This document shows positions 50,937 to 60,255 of a stretch of DNA of 64,000 bases, piece after piece. The position numbers and the translations under genes were made by a program. The DNA comes from Flavobacterium hydrocarbonoxydans. Lineage in GTDB: Bacteria > Bacteroidota > Bacteroidia > Flavobacteriales > Flavobacteriaceae. The stretch is from NCBI RefSeq assembly GCF_009789235.1, contig NZ_WSTB01000005.1, forward strand, positions 62,001 to 126,000. The letters are read 5' to 3'. The notes under the pieces are model-generated. The model was not told the origin of the DNA, searched no databases, and saw nothing but the letters and a program-made list of their open reading frames with translations. Every line of letters begins with the position of its first letter. Position 1 is the stretch's first letter.

Positions 50937-51383
50937 TTATTCCTTTATCTTAGAAAGCGATATCGCATTGATGCAATAACGCAAACCAGAAGGTTCTGGA
51001 CCATCAGGAAAAACATGTCCTAAATGGGCATCGCAGGTGTTGCAGACAACTTCTACACGAATCATTCCGTACGATTTGTCGGCATAGTAGGCAATAGCGT
51101 TTTCCTTCAATGGTTGTGTAAAAGAAGGCCAGCCTGTTCCTGATTCAAACTTTTCGCTTGCATCAAAAAGCAAAGTACCACAGCATTTACACTCGTATAG
51201 TCCCGGTTCGAACAAACTGCACAGCTCAGAACTAAAGGATCTTTCGGTTCCTTTTAAGCGTGTTACCTGAAATTCTTCAGGAGTTAAAATTTCTTTCCAC
51301 TCGTTTTCTGATTTTTCGACTCTTTTGTCTGGAACCGGATTTCCTTTATTGGTAAAATGAATTACGTTCGCCCATTTAATCAT
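50937..51383 (-). CDS. msrB: Peptide-methionine (R)-S-oxide reductase (MsrB)
   Basis: Repairs oxidised methionine (R form). 148 residues; zinc-binding CxxC pairs in YECKCCGTL (C65, C68) and VCNTCDAHLGHVF, SGTGWPSF at about 96, and the catalytic cysteine in LRYCINAIS (C137). This is the single-domain MsrB without MsrA fusion. It lies alone between lpxD and prfB. Start at ATG 51383. Confidence 0.93.
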   Translation of the reverse strand: MIKWANVIHFTNKGNPVPDKRVEKSENEWKEILTPEEFQVTRLKGTERSFSSELCSLFEPGLYECKCCGTLLFDASEKFESGTGWPSFTQPLKENAIAYYADKSYGMIRVEVVCNTCDAHLGHVFPDGPEPSGLRYCINAISLSKIKE

Positions 51384-51510
51384 AATAGTAGTTTTAAATG
51401 AAAATTATTTAATTTACCATTAAGATAGTAAGTTTCATTAAGAAGCAAAGCCTTAATTTTTCTTAATATCTTAATGGTTTAAAGAGAAATTTTAAATGTT
51501 TTTAAAAATG

Positions 51511-52609
51511 TTATTCCTCTTCTTTTTGTCCCATCATCATCAGGAAAGCCTTTAGGAAACCATCGATATTACCATTCATAACGCCATCGACATCACTGGT
51601 TTCGTGTCCGGTTCGAACGTCTTTTACTAATTTATAAGGCTGCATTACGTAATTACGAATTTGCGAACCCCATTCGATTTTCATCTTTCCGGCTTCGATA
51701 TCCGCACGTTGTGCCTGTTGTTTTTTTAGTTCGATTTCGTACAACTGCGAACGTAACATTTGCATGGCACGCTGTCTGTTGTCCTGCTGCGAACGCGTTT
51801 CAGAGCACTGTATCTGGATTCCGGTAGGTTTGTGTACCAATTGTACTTTGGTTTCAACCTTATTTACGTTTTGCCCTCCGGCACCGCTTGAGCGCGAAGT
51901 AGTAATTTCAATATCGGCAGGATTAATGTCAATTTCGATACTATCATCAACCAAAGGATACACATAAACAGATACAAACGAAGTATGGCGTTTGGCATTA
52001 CTGTCAAAAGGTGAAATCCTTACCAGACGATGTACACCGTTTTCGCCTTTTAGATAACCAAAAGAATAGTCGCCTTCAAACTCTAAAGTAACGGTTTTGA
52101 TCCCCGCAACCTCACCTTCCTGAAAGTTCAGTTCTTTTATTTTATAGCCGTAACTTTCGCCCCACATCATGTACATACGCATTAGCATTCCTGCCCAGTC
52201 GCAGCTTTCTGTTCCGCCTGCACCTGCTGTGATTTGTACAACGGCACTTAAACTGTCACCTTCATCAGAAAGCATATTTTTGAATTCGATGTTCTCAATA
52301 TGTGTCTGCGTTGTGTTGTAATGCTCGTCTAATTCTTCGGCTGTAAGCTCTCCCTCTTTGTAAAAATCATAAGCCAGTTGCAATTCGTCCGTAAGTTCGA
52401 TGGCTTTGTCGTAATCTTCAATCCATTTTTTCTTGTTCCGAAGGTTTTTTACAATGATTTCTGCTTCTTTTGCGTTGTTCCAGAAATCTGGCGCAAAGGT
52501 TTTTTCTTCTTCGTTAGCAATTTCGATTAGTTTGGCATCGACGTCAAAGATACCTCCTCAACGCACCAAGGCGCTCCACAATACCTTTTATCTGTTCGGC
52601 TGTTGTCAT
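51511..52609 (-). CDS. prfB: Peptide chain release factor 2, with programmed +1 frameshift
   Basis: RF2 reads UAA and UGA. The complete gene begins at ATG 52609, reads 21 codons to a UGA (52546-52544), then shifts +1 and continues from GAC at 52545 to the stop at 51511, giving 365 residues, the E. coli length. The frameshift site CTTTGAC is preceded by AGGAGG (52558-52553) with 3 nt between, as in E. coli prfB. In the second frame are the SPF recognition tripeptide (about 199-201) and the GGQ catalytic motif (about 244-246) in [13 protein letters not shown]. This is not a pseudogene; autoregulation by RF2 level is typical. Confidence 0.97.
52543..52558 (-). promoter_or_regulatory. prfB programmed frameshift site
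   Basis: AGGAGG-TAT-CTT-TGA-C read on the minus strand. The Shine-Dalgarno-like hexamer, the slippery CTT and the in-frame TGA occur in the standard order. When RF2 is scarce the ribosome slips to +1 (CTT-TGA to T-GAC) and makes full RF2. It is notable because Shine-Dalgarno sequences are otherwise rare in this genome. Confidence 0.95.
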
Positions 52610-52693
52610 AAATTAATAGTAGTTTTATATGTTTCTGGCAAATATTACGTTATTTTGTTTTTCCTGTAATTCACAAGTTAAAATTTACTAAAC

Positions 52694-52729
52694 TTGCTCC
52701 CGAATTACATCTGGTAATACGTAATTTTG
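52694..52729 (+). promoter_or_regulatory. Possible ltaE promoter
   Basis: TTG at 52694-52696 and TAATTTTG at 52722-52729 are 25 bp apart, a little longer than the 17-23 bp usual, so the -33 is uncertain. The -7 box lies about 32 bp before the start codon. Confidence 0.4.
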
Positions 52730-52760
52730 TTGTACAAAAATAAGATATAGTTTTTAGAAT

Positions 52761-53780
52761 ATGGAAATAAATTTAATTAGCGATACCATCACTAAACCTA
52801 CCTACGAAATGTTGCAGTATATGTTTAACGCTCAGGTGGGTGACGACGTCTATAAACAAGATCCTACTGTAATAGAATTAGAAACCAGGGTGGCGGAGTT
52901 TTTTGGAATGGAGGCTGGGCTTTTTTTTCCGTCTGGAACTATGGCAAATCAGGCAGCAATTAAACTGCATACACAACCGGGAGAACAACTCATTGCGGAT
53001 AAATATGCTCATGTATATCATTATGAAGGTGGAGGAGTTTCTTTTAACAGCGGTGTTTCCTGCTGTTTGCTGGATGGAAATCGCGGAATGATCAATGCAG
53101 CTCAGGTAGCAGCTGCCATTAATGATCCTGAGTTTTATCACAGTCCATTAACGAGTTTGGTTTGTGTCGAAAATACGACCAATAAAGGCGGTGGCGCTTG
53201 TTATGAATTAGAAGATTTAAAAGAAATAAAGAAAGTTTGCGATGCCAATAATCTGAAATTCCACATGGATGGTGCCCGAATTTGGAACGCATTGGTTACC
53301 AAAAGACAAAACCCTAAAGAGTTTGGCGCTATTTTCGACACGATTTCAGTTTGTTTATCCAAAGGATTAGGCGCGCCAATTGGTTCTGTATTACTCGGGA
53401 GCAAAGCAGATATTCACAGAGCGTTGAGAATCAGGAAAATATTAGGAGGAGGAATGCGTCAGGTAGGTTATTTGGCAGCTGCCGGATTATACGCTCTGGC
53501 AAATAATATCGAAAGATTAGCCGAAGATCACCGCAGAGCCAAAGAAATTGCAGCTGTATTAAGTACAAAACCATGGGTAGCTTCAATAGAGCCTGTTGAA
53601 ACTAATATTTTGATTTTTTCGTTAGCCGAAGGGTATAGCGACCAGCTTTTGATGGAAAAACTGAAGCAGAAGAACATTTCAATCAGCTCAATGGGACACG
53701 GAAAACTAAGAATTGTAACCCATCTTGATTATAGAGAAGTCATGCATACGTATGTTTTGGAGACGCTTTCGAAGTTCTAA
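52761..53780 (+). CDS. ltaE: Low-specificity L-threonine aldolase
   Basis: PLP enzyme that splits L-threonine and L-allo-threonine to glycine and acetaldehyde. 339 residues with the fold-type I pattern: FPSGTMANQAA near 56-66, VENTTNKGGG near 136, the FHMDGARIWN Asp near residue 170, and PLP lysine in SVCLSKGLGAP (K201). Start at ATG 52761. It is a single gene between prfB and ybaB; a word-like repeat follows. Could be a beta-eliminating lyase of the same superfamily, but the motifs fit threonine aldolase best. Confidence 0.9.
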   Translation: MEINLISDTITKPTYEMLQYMFNAQVGDDVYKQDPTVIELETRVAEFFGMEAGLFFPSGTMANQAAIKLHTQPGEQLIADKYAHVYHYEGGGVSFNSGVSCCLLDGNRGMINAAQVAAAINDPEFYHSPLTSLVCVENTTNKGGGACYELEDLKEIKKVCDANNLKFHMDGARIWNALVTKRQNPKEFGAIFDTISVCLSKGLGAPIGSVLLGSKADIHRALRIRKILGGGMRQVGYLAAAGLYALANNIERLAEDHRRAKEIAAVLSTKPWVASIEPVETNILIFSLAEGYSDQLLMEKLKQKNISISSMGHGKLRIVTHLDYREVMHTYVLETLSKF

Positions 53781-53787
53781 GAAAAAG

Positions 53788-53941
53788 TTATGAGTTTTGA
53801 GTTATGGGTTATGAGTTTAAAAAAAAACTTATAACCCATTTTCTTTAAAAAGTATTAATTTATGTGAATTTCAGAAGTTAAAGATTAAAAATTATGGTTA
53901 CAGAAAGTAAAACCCATAACTCAAAACTCATAACCCATAAC
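53788..53941. repeat. Word-like long inverted repeat (TTATGAG/ATAACTCA words)
   Basis: A 24-bp perfect stem pairs 53788-53811 with 53911-53934 around a loop of about 99 nt. The arms are made of repeated words such as TTATGAGTTTTGAGTTATGG. It fills the gap between ltaE and the converging ybaB, where it could end both transcripts. Confidence 0.7.
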
Positions 53942-53946
53942 AGAGA

Positions 53947-54267
53947 TTATTTAAAAAGATTATCCATTCCTGGAATCATTGGCATATCCATTTTGGCAAC
54001 AGCGTCAAGTTCGGCTTCGTTTACGCTTGTAGCTTTTTCGATGGCTTTGTTTAGGGTTACAATCAAATAATCCTCAAGTTGTTCTTTGTCTTCCAGTAAA
54101 GAATCATCAATAGAAATAGATTTTACTTTTCTGTTGGCTGTCAACGTAACTTTTAGCAAACCATCTGCACTTTGTTCGTCAATTAATACTGTATCTAAGC
54201 GCTTTTTTGTATCTTCAATTTTTTGTTGGGTTTCTTTAAGTTTACCCATCATTCCCATTAAATCCAT
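53947..54267 (-). CDS. ybaB: YbaB/EbfC family nucleoid-associated protein
   Basis: A 106-residue DNA-binding protein of the YbaB/EbfC family: N-terminal helix [23 protein letters not shown], the core beta sheet [17 protein letters not shown], and a C-terminal helix-rich part. Forms dimers that bend DNA. Usually next to recR or dnaX, which are not seen here. It has a consensus minus-strand promoter, TTG-N19-TAATTTTG, at 54323-54294. Confidence 0.92.
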   Translation of the reverse strand: MDLMGMMGKLKETQQKIEDTKKRLDTVLIDEQSADGLLKVTLTANRKVKSISIDDSLLEDKEQLEDYLIVTLNKAIEKATSVNEAELDAVAKMDMPMIPGMDNLFK

Positions 54268-54293
54268 TTTCGTTTATTTTAAATTATTTTATG

Positions 54294-54323
54294 CAAAATT
54301 AGCACATTGTATATTGATAACAA
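54294..54323 (-). promoter_or_regulatory. Consensus promoter for ybaB
   Basis: On the minus strand TTG (54323-54321), 19 bp, then TAATTTTG (54301-54294). Identical spacing to the promoters at 19547 and 21640. Predicted transcript start about 54289, shortly before the ATG at 54267. Confidence 0.6.
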
Positions 54324-54334
54324 GATAATATTTT

Positions 54335-56470
54335 ATGAAAAATTTAATCCTCTTCTATTCTCTTTGTGTTATTTTTGCTACTTCTTATATAAAAACAAAT
54401 GCTCAATCAATGCAAAACAATATAACTGCTCCAAAAGCCAAAATAATACCTAAAAACCTTAAAAAACACAAAGAAACCAGAGTTGACAACTATTTTTGGT
54501 TAAATGACAGAGAAAATCCTGAGGTTATTGAGTATCTCAATCAGGAAAATGAATATTACAAAAGCATGACTTCGCATACAAAAGAACTTCAGGATAATTT
54601 GTATGAAGAAATGAAAGCCAGAATCAAAGAAGATGATTCATCGGTTCCTTATTTTTATAATGGTTATTGGTACATCACACGATTTGAAACCGGCCAGGAT
54701 TATCCCATTTTTTCCCGAAAAAAAGAAAGTCTTTCAGCAGATGAGGAAATTTTATTCAATTGTAATGAAATGGCCAAAGGACACGCTTACTTCAAATTAG
54801 GAGGTCTGAGCATAAGTCCGGATAACAAATTTGCCAGTTTTGGACTTGATTTGGTAGGAAGAAGAATTTATACCATTCAATTCAAAAACCTTGAAACAGG
54901 CGAAATTTTAGCCGATAAAATCGAAAATGCCACAGGAGGCTCCGTTTGGGCGAACGACAATAAAACTGTTTTTTATACCAAACAGGATCAGGTAACCTTA
55001 CGTGCTGATAAGATTTTCAGACATAAATTAAATACCGATTCTGCAACTGATGTTTTAGTATTTAATGAAACCGATGATACTTTTAATGTATCGATAAGCA
55101 AAGAAAAATCAAGAAAATATATTGTTATAGGTTCAGGAAGCACGCTAACGACTGAATATAGAATCCTGAACTCAGATACTCCAGATGGTGAATTTGTTGT
55201 TTTTCAGCCTCGTGTGCGTGGTTTAGAGTATAGTATTTCACATTACGAAGATTCATTTTACATCTTAACAAATAAAGATAAGGCTACCAATTTTAAATTG
55301 ATGAAAACGCCTGAAAACAAAACAGGTAAAAAAAACTGGACAGATGTTATTCCGCATCGTGAAGATGTCTTGCTTGAAGATATCGAAATTTTCAGAAACT
55401 ATCTGGTTGTGGAAGAGCGTTCGAACGGTCTGAATCACATCCGAATCATGCCTTGGAACGAAGAACCAGATTATTATTTGCCTTTTGGAAGTGAAACCTA
55501 TAGTGCATACACTACAACCAATATTGATTTTGATACAGATGTTTTGCGATACAGTTACCAGTCTTTGGCGACTCCTTCGTCTATAATCGATTTTAATATG
55601 AAAACCAAAACCAAAGAAATCTTAAAAGAACAACAGGTTTTAGGAGGCAAATTTGACAAAGAAAATTATATCGAAGAACGCGTTTGGGCTACTGCCAGAT
55701 ATGGTGCAAAGGTGCCAATTTCGATGATTTACAAAAAAGGATTAAATAAAAATGGTAAAAACCCGTTGTTGCTTTACGCTTATGGTTCTTATGGAGTAAC
55801 GATGGATGCCTATTTTTCGTCAACAAGACTTTCTTTATTAGATAGAGGTTTTGTCTATGCAATCGCCCATATCAGAGGAGGTGAAGACTTGGGAAGACAA
55901 TGGTACGAAGACGGAAAACTGTTAAAAAAGAAAAATACCTTTACAGATTTCATTGATTGCTCTAAATTTGTAATTAATGAGAACTACACCTCGGCAGAAC
56001 ATTTATATGCTGAAGGCGGTTCTGCAGGAGGATTATTGATGGGAGTTATCATAAATGAAGCTCCTGAATTATACAACGGTGTTATTGCACAGGTGCCTTT
56101 TGTAGATGTTATCACGACAATGTTAGACGATAGTATTCCCTTAACAACAGGAGAATATGATGAATGGGGAAACCCAAATAATAAAAAATATTATGATTAT
56201 ATGTTATCCTATTCGCCTTATGATAATATAAAAGCCCAAAATTACCCTAACATGTACGTTTCAACAGGTTTACATGATTCTCAGGTTCAATATTGGGAAC
56301 CTGCCAAATGGGTAGCCAAATTAAGAAATTTAAAAACTAATAATAATTTATTATTTTTAGACACTAACATGGATGCCGGACATGGCGGGGCTTCAGGACG
56401 TTTTGAGGCTTTAAAAGACTTAGCAAAAGAATTTAGTTTTTTATTAGATTTAGAAAAAATTAAAAGCTAA
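54335..56470 (+). CDS. S9 family prolyl oligopeptidase (oligopeptidase B-like)
   Basis: Secreted serine peptidase of 711 residues: a signal peptide (about 1-24, ending near TNA-Q), an N-terminal beta-propeller (about 60-430), and a C-terminal alpha/beta hydrolase domain. The catalytic triad is visible: S563 in EGGSAGGL, D648 in GLHDSQV, and H683 in DAGHGGASG. Fits oligopeptidase B or prolyl oligopeptidase (cleaving after basic residues or Pro). The export signal suggests periplasmic or extracellular use. The cysteine synthase-like gene follows after 71 bp, but is a separate function. Confidence 0.9.
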   Translation: MKNLILFYSLCVIFATSYIKTNAQSMQNNITAPKAKIIPKNLKKHKETRVDNYFWLNDRENPEVIEYLNQENEYYKSMTSHTKELQDNLYEEMKARIKEDDSSVPYFYNGYWYITRFETGQDYPIFSRKKESLSADEEILFNCNEMAKGHAYFKLGGLSISPDNKFASFGLDLVGRRIYTIQFKNLETGEILADKIENATGGSVWANDNKTVFYTKQDQVTLRADKIFRHKLNTDSATDVLVFNETDDTFNVSISKEKSRKYIVIGSGSTLTTEYRILNSDTPDGEFVVFQPRVRGLEYSISHYEDSFYILTNKDKATNFKLMKTPENKTGKKNWTDVIPHREDVLLEDIEIFRNYLVVEERSNGLNHIRIMPWNEEPDYYLPFGSETYSAYTTTNIDFDTDVLRYSYQSLATPSSIIDFNMKTKTKEILKEQQVLGGKFDKENYIEERVWATARYGAKVPISMIYKKGLNKNGKNPLLLYAYGSYGVTMDAYFSSTRLSLLDRGFVYAIAHIRGGEDLGRQWYEDGKLLKKKNTFTDFIDCSKFVINENYTSAEHLYAEGGSAGGLLMGVIINEAPELYNGVIAQVPFVDVITTMLDDSIPLTTGEYDEWGNPNNKKYYDYMLSYSPYDNIKAQNYPNMYVSTGLHDSQVQYWEPAKWVAKLRNLKTNNNLLFLDTNMDAGHGGASGRFEALKDLAKEFSFLLDLEKIKS

Positions 56471-56485
56471 TTAGATTTTTTTTGT

Positions 56486-56493
56486 TAAATTTG
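56486..56493 (+). promoter_or_regulatory. -7-like box for the second cysteine synthase gene
   Basis: TAAATTTG matches TAnnTTTG, 48 bp upstream of the ATG at 56542. No TTG at 17-23 bp upstream is present, so this is weak. Confidence 0.3.
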
Positions 56494-56541
56494 CAACCTA
56501 TCGAGGTTAATTTAAAAATACCTTTGATTAACTATTTTTTT

Positions 56542-57582
56542 ATGAAAGAAGAAATAAATGCTTATAATAATGTTTTAGAGTTAATAGGTAACACACCACT
56601 TATTAAGCTAAATAAAATCACCGAAGAGTTAGAAGGAAATTTCTACGCAAAGGTAGAAGCTTTTAATCCAGGACACTCGTCAAAAGATAGAATAGCATTA
56701 TATATCATCGAAGAAGCCGAAAAAAGAGGGATTTTATCTCCAGGCGATACCATAATCGAAACAACATCTGGTAACACAGGTTTTAGTTTGGCGATGGTGA
56801 GCATTATAAAAGGCTACAACTGCATTTTGGCAGTAAGTTCAAAATCCTCAAAAGACAAAATTGATATGTTGCGCAGTTTGGGAGCAAAAGTTTATGTTTG
56901 CCCTGCGCATGTTTCTGCAGACGACGAAAGGTCTTACTATAATGTAGCAAAACGTTTACACGAAGAAACAAAAGGTTCGGTTTATATCAATCAATATTTT
57001 AACCAATTGAATATTGATGCCCATTATAATACTACAGGTCCTGAAATCTGGGAACAAACCAAAGGACAAATTACACACCTTGTTGCTTGTAGCGGAACAG
57101 GAGGAACTATCTCCGGGACGGCTAAATTCTTAAAAGAGCAAAATCCAAATATTAGAATTCTGGGAGTAGATGCTTTTGGTTCGGTATTAAAAAAATACCA
57201 TGAAACGAAAGAATTTGACAGTAAAGAAATTTACCCATATAGAATTGAAGGTTTAGGTAAAAACCTAATTCCGTCAGCAACCGATTTTGATATTATCGAC
57301 AAGTTCATAAAAGTTACAGATGAAGAAAGTGCTCATTCAGCTCGCGAAATCACGCGTAAAGAAGGATTATTTGTAGGTTATACTTCTGGAGCCGTTATGC
57401 AGGCTATCAAACAATATGCTGAAGAAGGTGAGTTTACTAAAGACAGTAATATTATTGCTATTTTTCCAGATCATGGCTCACGTTATATGAGCAAAGTATT
57501 CAGTGATGACTGGATGAATGAACAAGGTTTCTTTGATAGTGTGAACGAAGAAGAAGTTCAAAAAATAGAATTTGTAAAATAA
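56542..57582 (+). CDS. Cysteine synthase-like PLP enzyme (CysK family)
   Basis: A 346-residue fold-type II PLP enzyme. Landmarks: PLP lysine in [10 protein letters not shown] (K48), [12 protein letters not shown] (SGNTG 76-80), and [16 protein letters not shown]. It is longer than cysM (295 residues), with a longer C-terminus and a pattern nearer to CysK/CBS-type enzymes. The start is ATG at 56542; the 20 codons upstream (from TTG 56482) look non-coding and contain the -7-like box. No epsC partner is adjacent. Could use O-acetylserine, O-phosphoserine or another beta-substituted amino acid. Confidence 0.88.
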   Translation: MKEEINAYNNVLELIGNTPLIKLNKITEELEGNFYAKVEAFNPGHSSKDRIALYIIEEAEKRGILSPGDTIIETTSGNTGFSLAMVSIIKGYNCILAVSSKSSKDKIDMLRSLGAKVYVCPAHVSADDERSYYNVAKRLHEETKGSVYINQYFNQLNIDAHYNTTGPEIWEQTKGQITHLVACSGTGGTISGTAKFLKEQNPNIRILGVDAFGSVLKKYHETKEFDSKEIYPYRIEGLGKNLIPSATDFDIIDKFIKVTDEESAHSAREITRKEGLFVGYTSGAVMQAIKQYAEEGEFTKDSNIIAIFPDHGSRYMSKVFSDDWMNEQGFFDSVNEEEVQKIEFVK

Positions 57583-57608
57583 AACAATAAAACATTAATA
57601 TATAGAAG

Positions 57609-57641
57609 CTCCATTTGTTATCGCAAATGGAGTTTTTTTTT
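57609..57641 (+). terminator. Terminator after the cysteine synthase-like gene
   Basis: CTCCATTTG (57609-57617) pairs with CAAATGGAG (57624-57632), followed by at least eight T. Confidence 0.85.
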
Positions 57642-57936
57642 GATTTTAAAATAAAAGAAGAGCAAAAGCAAATTATAAAAAAGATATAATTTATTTATTC
57701 AGTAAGAATAACGTATTAATACGTAGGATTTTTATATTATTTTTGAATTAAATTTACTTTTTTAAGATTTGTTTAACTTGTAAACAGATGCAAATCAAAG
57801 CGATAAGTACTGTTTTTTTGTTGTTTTAACGATTATTTAGGTTAGTTATCGGAAAAGTTTCTTGTGGAAAAATTTATCGCATAGTTTAGCAGTGTTAAAA
57901 TTACACTATCATTTTTAATAGCTTCAATGTACTATT
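57642..57936. other. Intergenic region without gene
   Basis: About 295 bp, AT-rich, between the terminator and the next gene. It includes a perfect 14-bp palindrome ACGTATTAATACGT at 57711-57724, a possible operator. No gene or repeat was found. Confidence 0.5.
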
Positions 57937-58863
57937 ATGAATAAAATGCTACTCACTTTGCTGTTTGTAAGTTATTTGAATCTTCAGGCTCAAAAACCTA
58001 GTGAGGAGTTTAATTTTGACGGAACACTAAATAATAATTCTAATACAGCTTCATTTATTGGAGCGGCTAATTTTGTAACAGACAGAAACGGAAAATTAGC
58101 AGGAGCACAGCGTCTTGAAAACAAGTATATTGAAGTAGTGCTGAACAATCTTCCACAGGGAAATAAAGCAAGAACAGTTTCGATTTGGATAAAGTTTAAT
58201 GATATTTCAAATCCCAATTATATCTGGGGTTATGGAACTACACGTAATGCAGAATATTGTGGTCTCTTGCAGCAAGCAACAGATTCTGTAAACTCAGATT
58301 TAAGTTTAGCAGGTTGGGGCGCTTCCAATGATGTTATTGTATCAACTTCTTTGTTACAAAACATCTGGTATAATTACAGCATTACTTTTGATGGAAAAAT
58401 ATCCAAAATATATCGTAATGGAGAGCTTTTGAAATTAGCTGAAGGTATTGTTCGAAACACAAAAGGAAATGTTTTTAAAGTAGGACAAATACAGAATATT
58501 ACAGCAATTAATGCTGATATAGATGATCTAAAAATATACGACGTAGCTTTGACAGAGCAACAAATTATAGACTTATATATTTTTTCTAAGCCGGCGGTGG
58601 TGGTAGCTCAGGCTCAGATAATTGCTACTCCTGAAACAGGAGTAGCAATTAATAATAACAATGTTGCTAGTGCAAACATTGCTAAATCATTGACTACAAA
58701 TAATGATGTTAATAAGAGTTTAAAATCAGTTGAAGTTTACTCTCAGGGGCAAAGAGTTTTAGGAAGTTCATCGCAACAAGAACTGAATGTAAGAGATTTG
58801 CCGGAAGGAACCTATTTGTTGAAGGTTACCAATTTATCTTCGCAAAAAGTCACTTCAAATTAA
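57937..58863 (+). CDS. Secreted LamG-domain protein with T9SS-type C-terminal domain
   Basis: A 308-residue protein: signal peptide of about 19 residues ending LQAQ, a LamG/concanavalin-like domain (about 20-205, with RTVSIWIKFND and LKIYDVALTEQQI), a low-complexity Asn/Val linker (about 215-255), and a C-terminal beta-rich module with LKSVEVYSQGQRVLG and VRDLPEGTYLLKVTN that looks like a type A T9SS sorting domain. The ending (QKVTSN) lacks the usual basic Lys-rich tail, so export through T9SS is uncertain. Probably binds glycans or cell-surface material. Confidence 0.75.
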   Translation: MNKMLLTLLFVSYLNLQAQKPSEEFNFDGTLNNNSNTASFIGAANFVTDRNGKLAGAQRLENKYIEVVLNNLPQGNKARTVSIWIKFNDISNPNYIWGYGTTRNAEYCGLLQQATDSVNSDLSLAGWGASNDVIVSTSLLQNIWYNYSITFDGKISKIYRNGELLKLAEGIVRNTKGNVFKVGQIQNITAINADIDDLKIYDVALTEQQIIDLYIFSKPAVVVAQAQIIATPETGVAINNNNVASANIAKSLTTNNDVNKSLKSVEVYSQGQRVLGSSSQQELNVRDLPEGTYLLKVTNLSSQKVTSN

Positions 58864-58943
58864 GTACGAGTCTAATAGAAAATAATAGTTAGTTAGTTTT
58901 ATTTTTTTTGTTATTACCTTTTTTAATATTTGAATTATTATAA

Positions 58944-58977
58944 AAAAAGCCTTCTGATTTTATATCGGAAGGCTTTT
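58944..58977. terminator. Bidirectional terminator
   Basis: AAAAGCCTTCTGAT (58945-58958) pairs with ATCGGAAGGCTTTT (58964-58977), with one G-T pair. It lies between the converging LamG-type gene and the small lipoprotein gene. Confidence 0.8.
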
Positions 58978-58982
58978 GGTTT

Positions 58983-59180
58983 TTAATGCTTTTTTTGATG
59001 ACCCGGAGCGTGAGATCTTGCGCTTTTGCTGCCTGACATTTTTTTTGCTTTTCCAGGAGGAACTTTGTGTGAATGTTTATTTGAGTGGTGGTGATGGGTA
59101 ACACAACCTAAAACACTGATAACTACAAATAGAATTACCATAACAATTACGGCAACTTTAGTGTATTTCGAGTTTTTCAT
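58983..59180 (-). CDS. Small His-rich lipoprotein, unknown function
   Basis: A 65-residue lipoprotein. The N-terminal helix ends with a lipobox ISVLGC (C26). The mature part of about 40 residues has nine histidines, including a run of four (29-32), and the motif PPGKAKKMSG followed by AP-type repeat, which occurs in a small family of Flavobacteriia proteins sometimes annotated as quinol oxidase subunit 4. That name is not supported by the sequence. His content suggests metal binding (inference). Confidence 0.72.
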   Translation of the reverse strand: MKNSKYTKVAVIVMVILFVVISVLGCVTHHHHSNKHSHKVPPGKAKKMSGSKSARSHAPGHQKKH

Positions 59181-59432
59181 AAATTTTATTTAAATTAATT
59201 TTGATTTTGGGATTAGCAAATATAATAGTTAAATCGAATTTTTCATCATTTATGTCTTGTTTAAAATGGGTATAAACAAAAAGGACTTCTCTGTATATTT
59301 TTGAAAGCCTCCAAATCTATATGCTAATTAGAAAAGTAAATTTTTTTGTATGTCTTCCCAACCTTTTTATAAAAAAAGTACTCTATATAAGTAGTAATCA
59401 TTTTAAATGATTTTCACTTAAAAAAGTATTTT

Positions 59433-60191
59433 ATGAAAAAGAAATTCACCTTAGAAATAGTAAATTCCTGTACTGAAAATTTTGATAACATGATTCCGAA
59501 TGCGAATGGATCATTTTGTAATTCGTGTGTCAAAAATGTAATCGACCTGAGTAGTAAAACAAATTCCGAAATTGCCAGATTCGCATCAGAAAATAAAAAC
59601 AAAACTGTTTGTGCCCGACTTAAAACGACACAATTAGAACAGGAATTTGTTTATAATGAAACTTCTAAAATTAATAATTTTAAGTATGCAGCCGCGGTTG
59701 CAGCTTCAGTTTTGCTGACTTCAAATGTTGTGGGACAGGAAAAGCCATCTGTACAAACAGAAATAAATTCTACAAAGTCTGAGCATTTTATTTTAGGTAA
59801 AGTTGCTTATAATGAAACAGCAGAAGAACAAGTTTCGATAGTGGTAAAGGGGAAAATAATAGATTCTAAAACCAATAAACCTTTGGATAAAAAGATGTAT
59901 CCTAAAATCGTATTCTCAATAAATGGTTCAGAAAGCATCATTAAAGTAAATGCCAAAACGGGGGATTTTACAGCTTCAATCAAAATTTTAAAAACAGACA
60001 AAACAATTGGATATACGATTAGTAGTGGCGATTATTTTCTTTCAAAAACTTTAGAATTTGATATAAAATCGGTCAAAGAAAATGTATTGCAGCAAAATAT
60101 AGAGGTTGATCCCGAAGAATTCAGAAAAATTTATGTAATGGGCGGTTTGGGGATTAATTATTCTGAAATAAAGGTAACAAAGGAAATATAA
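59433..60191 (+). CDS. Membrane protein with Cys-rich cytoplasmic head and periplasmic beta domain
   Basis: A 252-residue protein. The N-terminal cytoplasmic head has conserved cysteines C13, C29, C32 and C60 in the context EIVNSCTENFDNMIPN, FCNSC and VCARL; this zinc-ribbon-like pattern recurs in other Bacteroidota proteins of unknown function. One membrane helix (84-101) follows, then a periplasmic segment with Carboxypeptidase-regulatory-like beta sheet (VSIVVKGKIIDSKTNKPL). The head could bind a metal or sense redox. Preceded by a 250-bp AT-rich gap; converges on yebC through a terminator. Confidence 0.65.
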   Translation: MKKKFTLEIVNSCTENFDNMIPNANGSFCNSCVKNVIDLSSKTNSEIARFASENKNKTVCARLKTTQLEQEFVYNETSKINNFKYAAAVAASVLLTSNVVGQEKPSVQTEINSTKSEHFILGKVAYNETAEEQVSIVVKGKIIDSKTNKPLDKKMYPKIVFSINGSESIIKVNAKTGDFTASIKILKTDKTIGYTISSGDYFLSKTLEFDIKSVKENVLQQNIEVDPEEFRKIYVMGGLGINYSEIKVTKEI

Positions 60192-60207
60192 TCGAACTTC
60201 GGTAAAT

Positions 60208-60236
60208 AAAAAAGCTCTGGAAATTCCAGAGCTTAT
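60208..60236. terminator. Bidirectional terminator
   Basis: AAGCTCTGGAA (60212-60222) pairs with TTCCAGAGCTT (60224-60234), between converging genes at 60191 and 60256. Confidence 0.8.
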
Positions 60237-60255
60237 AATTTATAAAAGAAGCTTA

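Noticed and set aside
51511-52609. prfB as a frameshifted pseudogene
   Set aside because: The in-frame TGA occurs at the exact conserved RF2 frameshift position with AGGAGG and CTT-TGA-C; this is the normal regulated form.
57711-57724. Operator at palindrome ACGTATTAATACGT
   Set aside because: Single copy, over 200 bp from the next start codon, and AT-rich DNA makes such short palindromes frequent.
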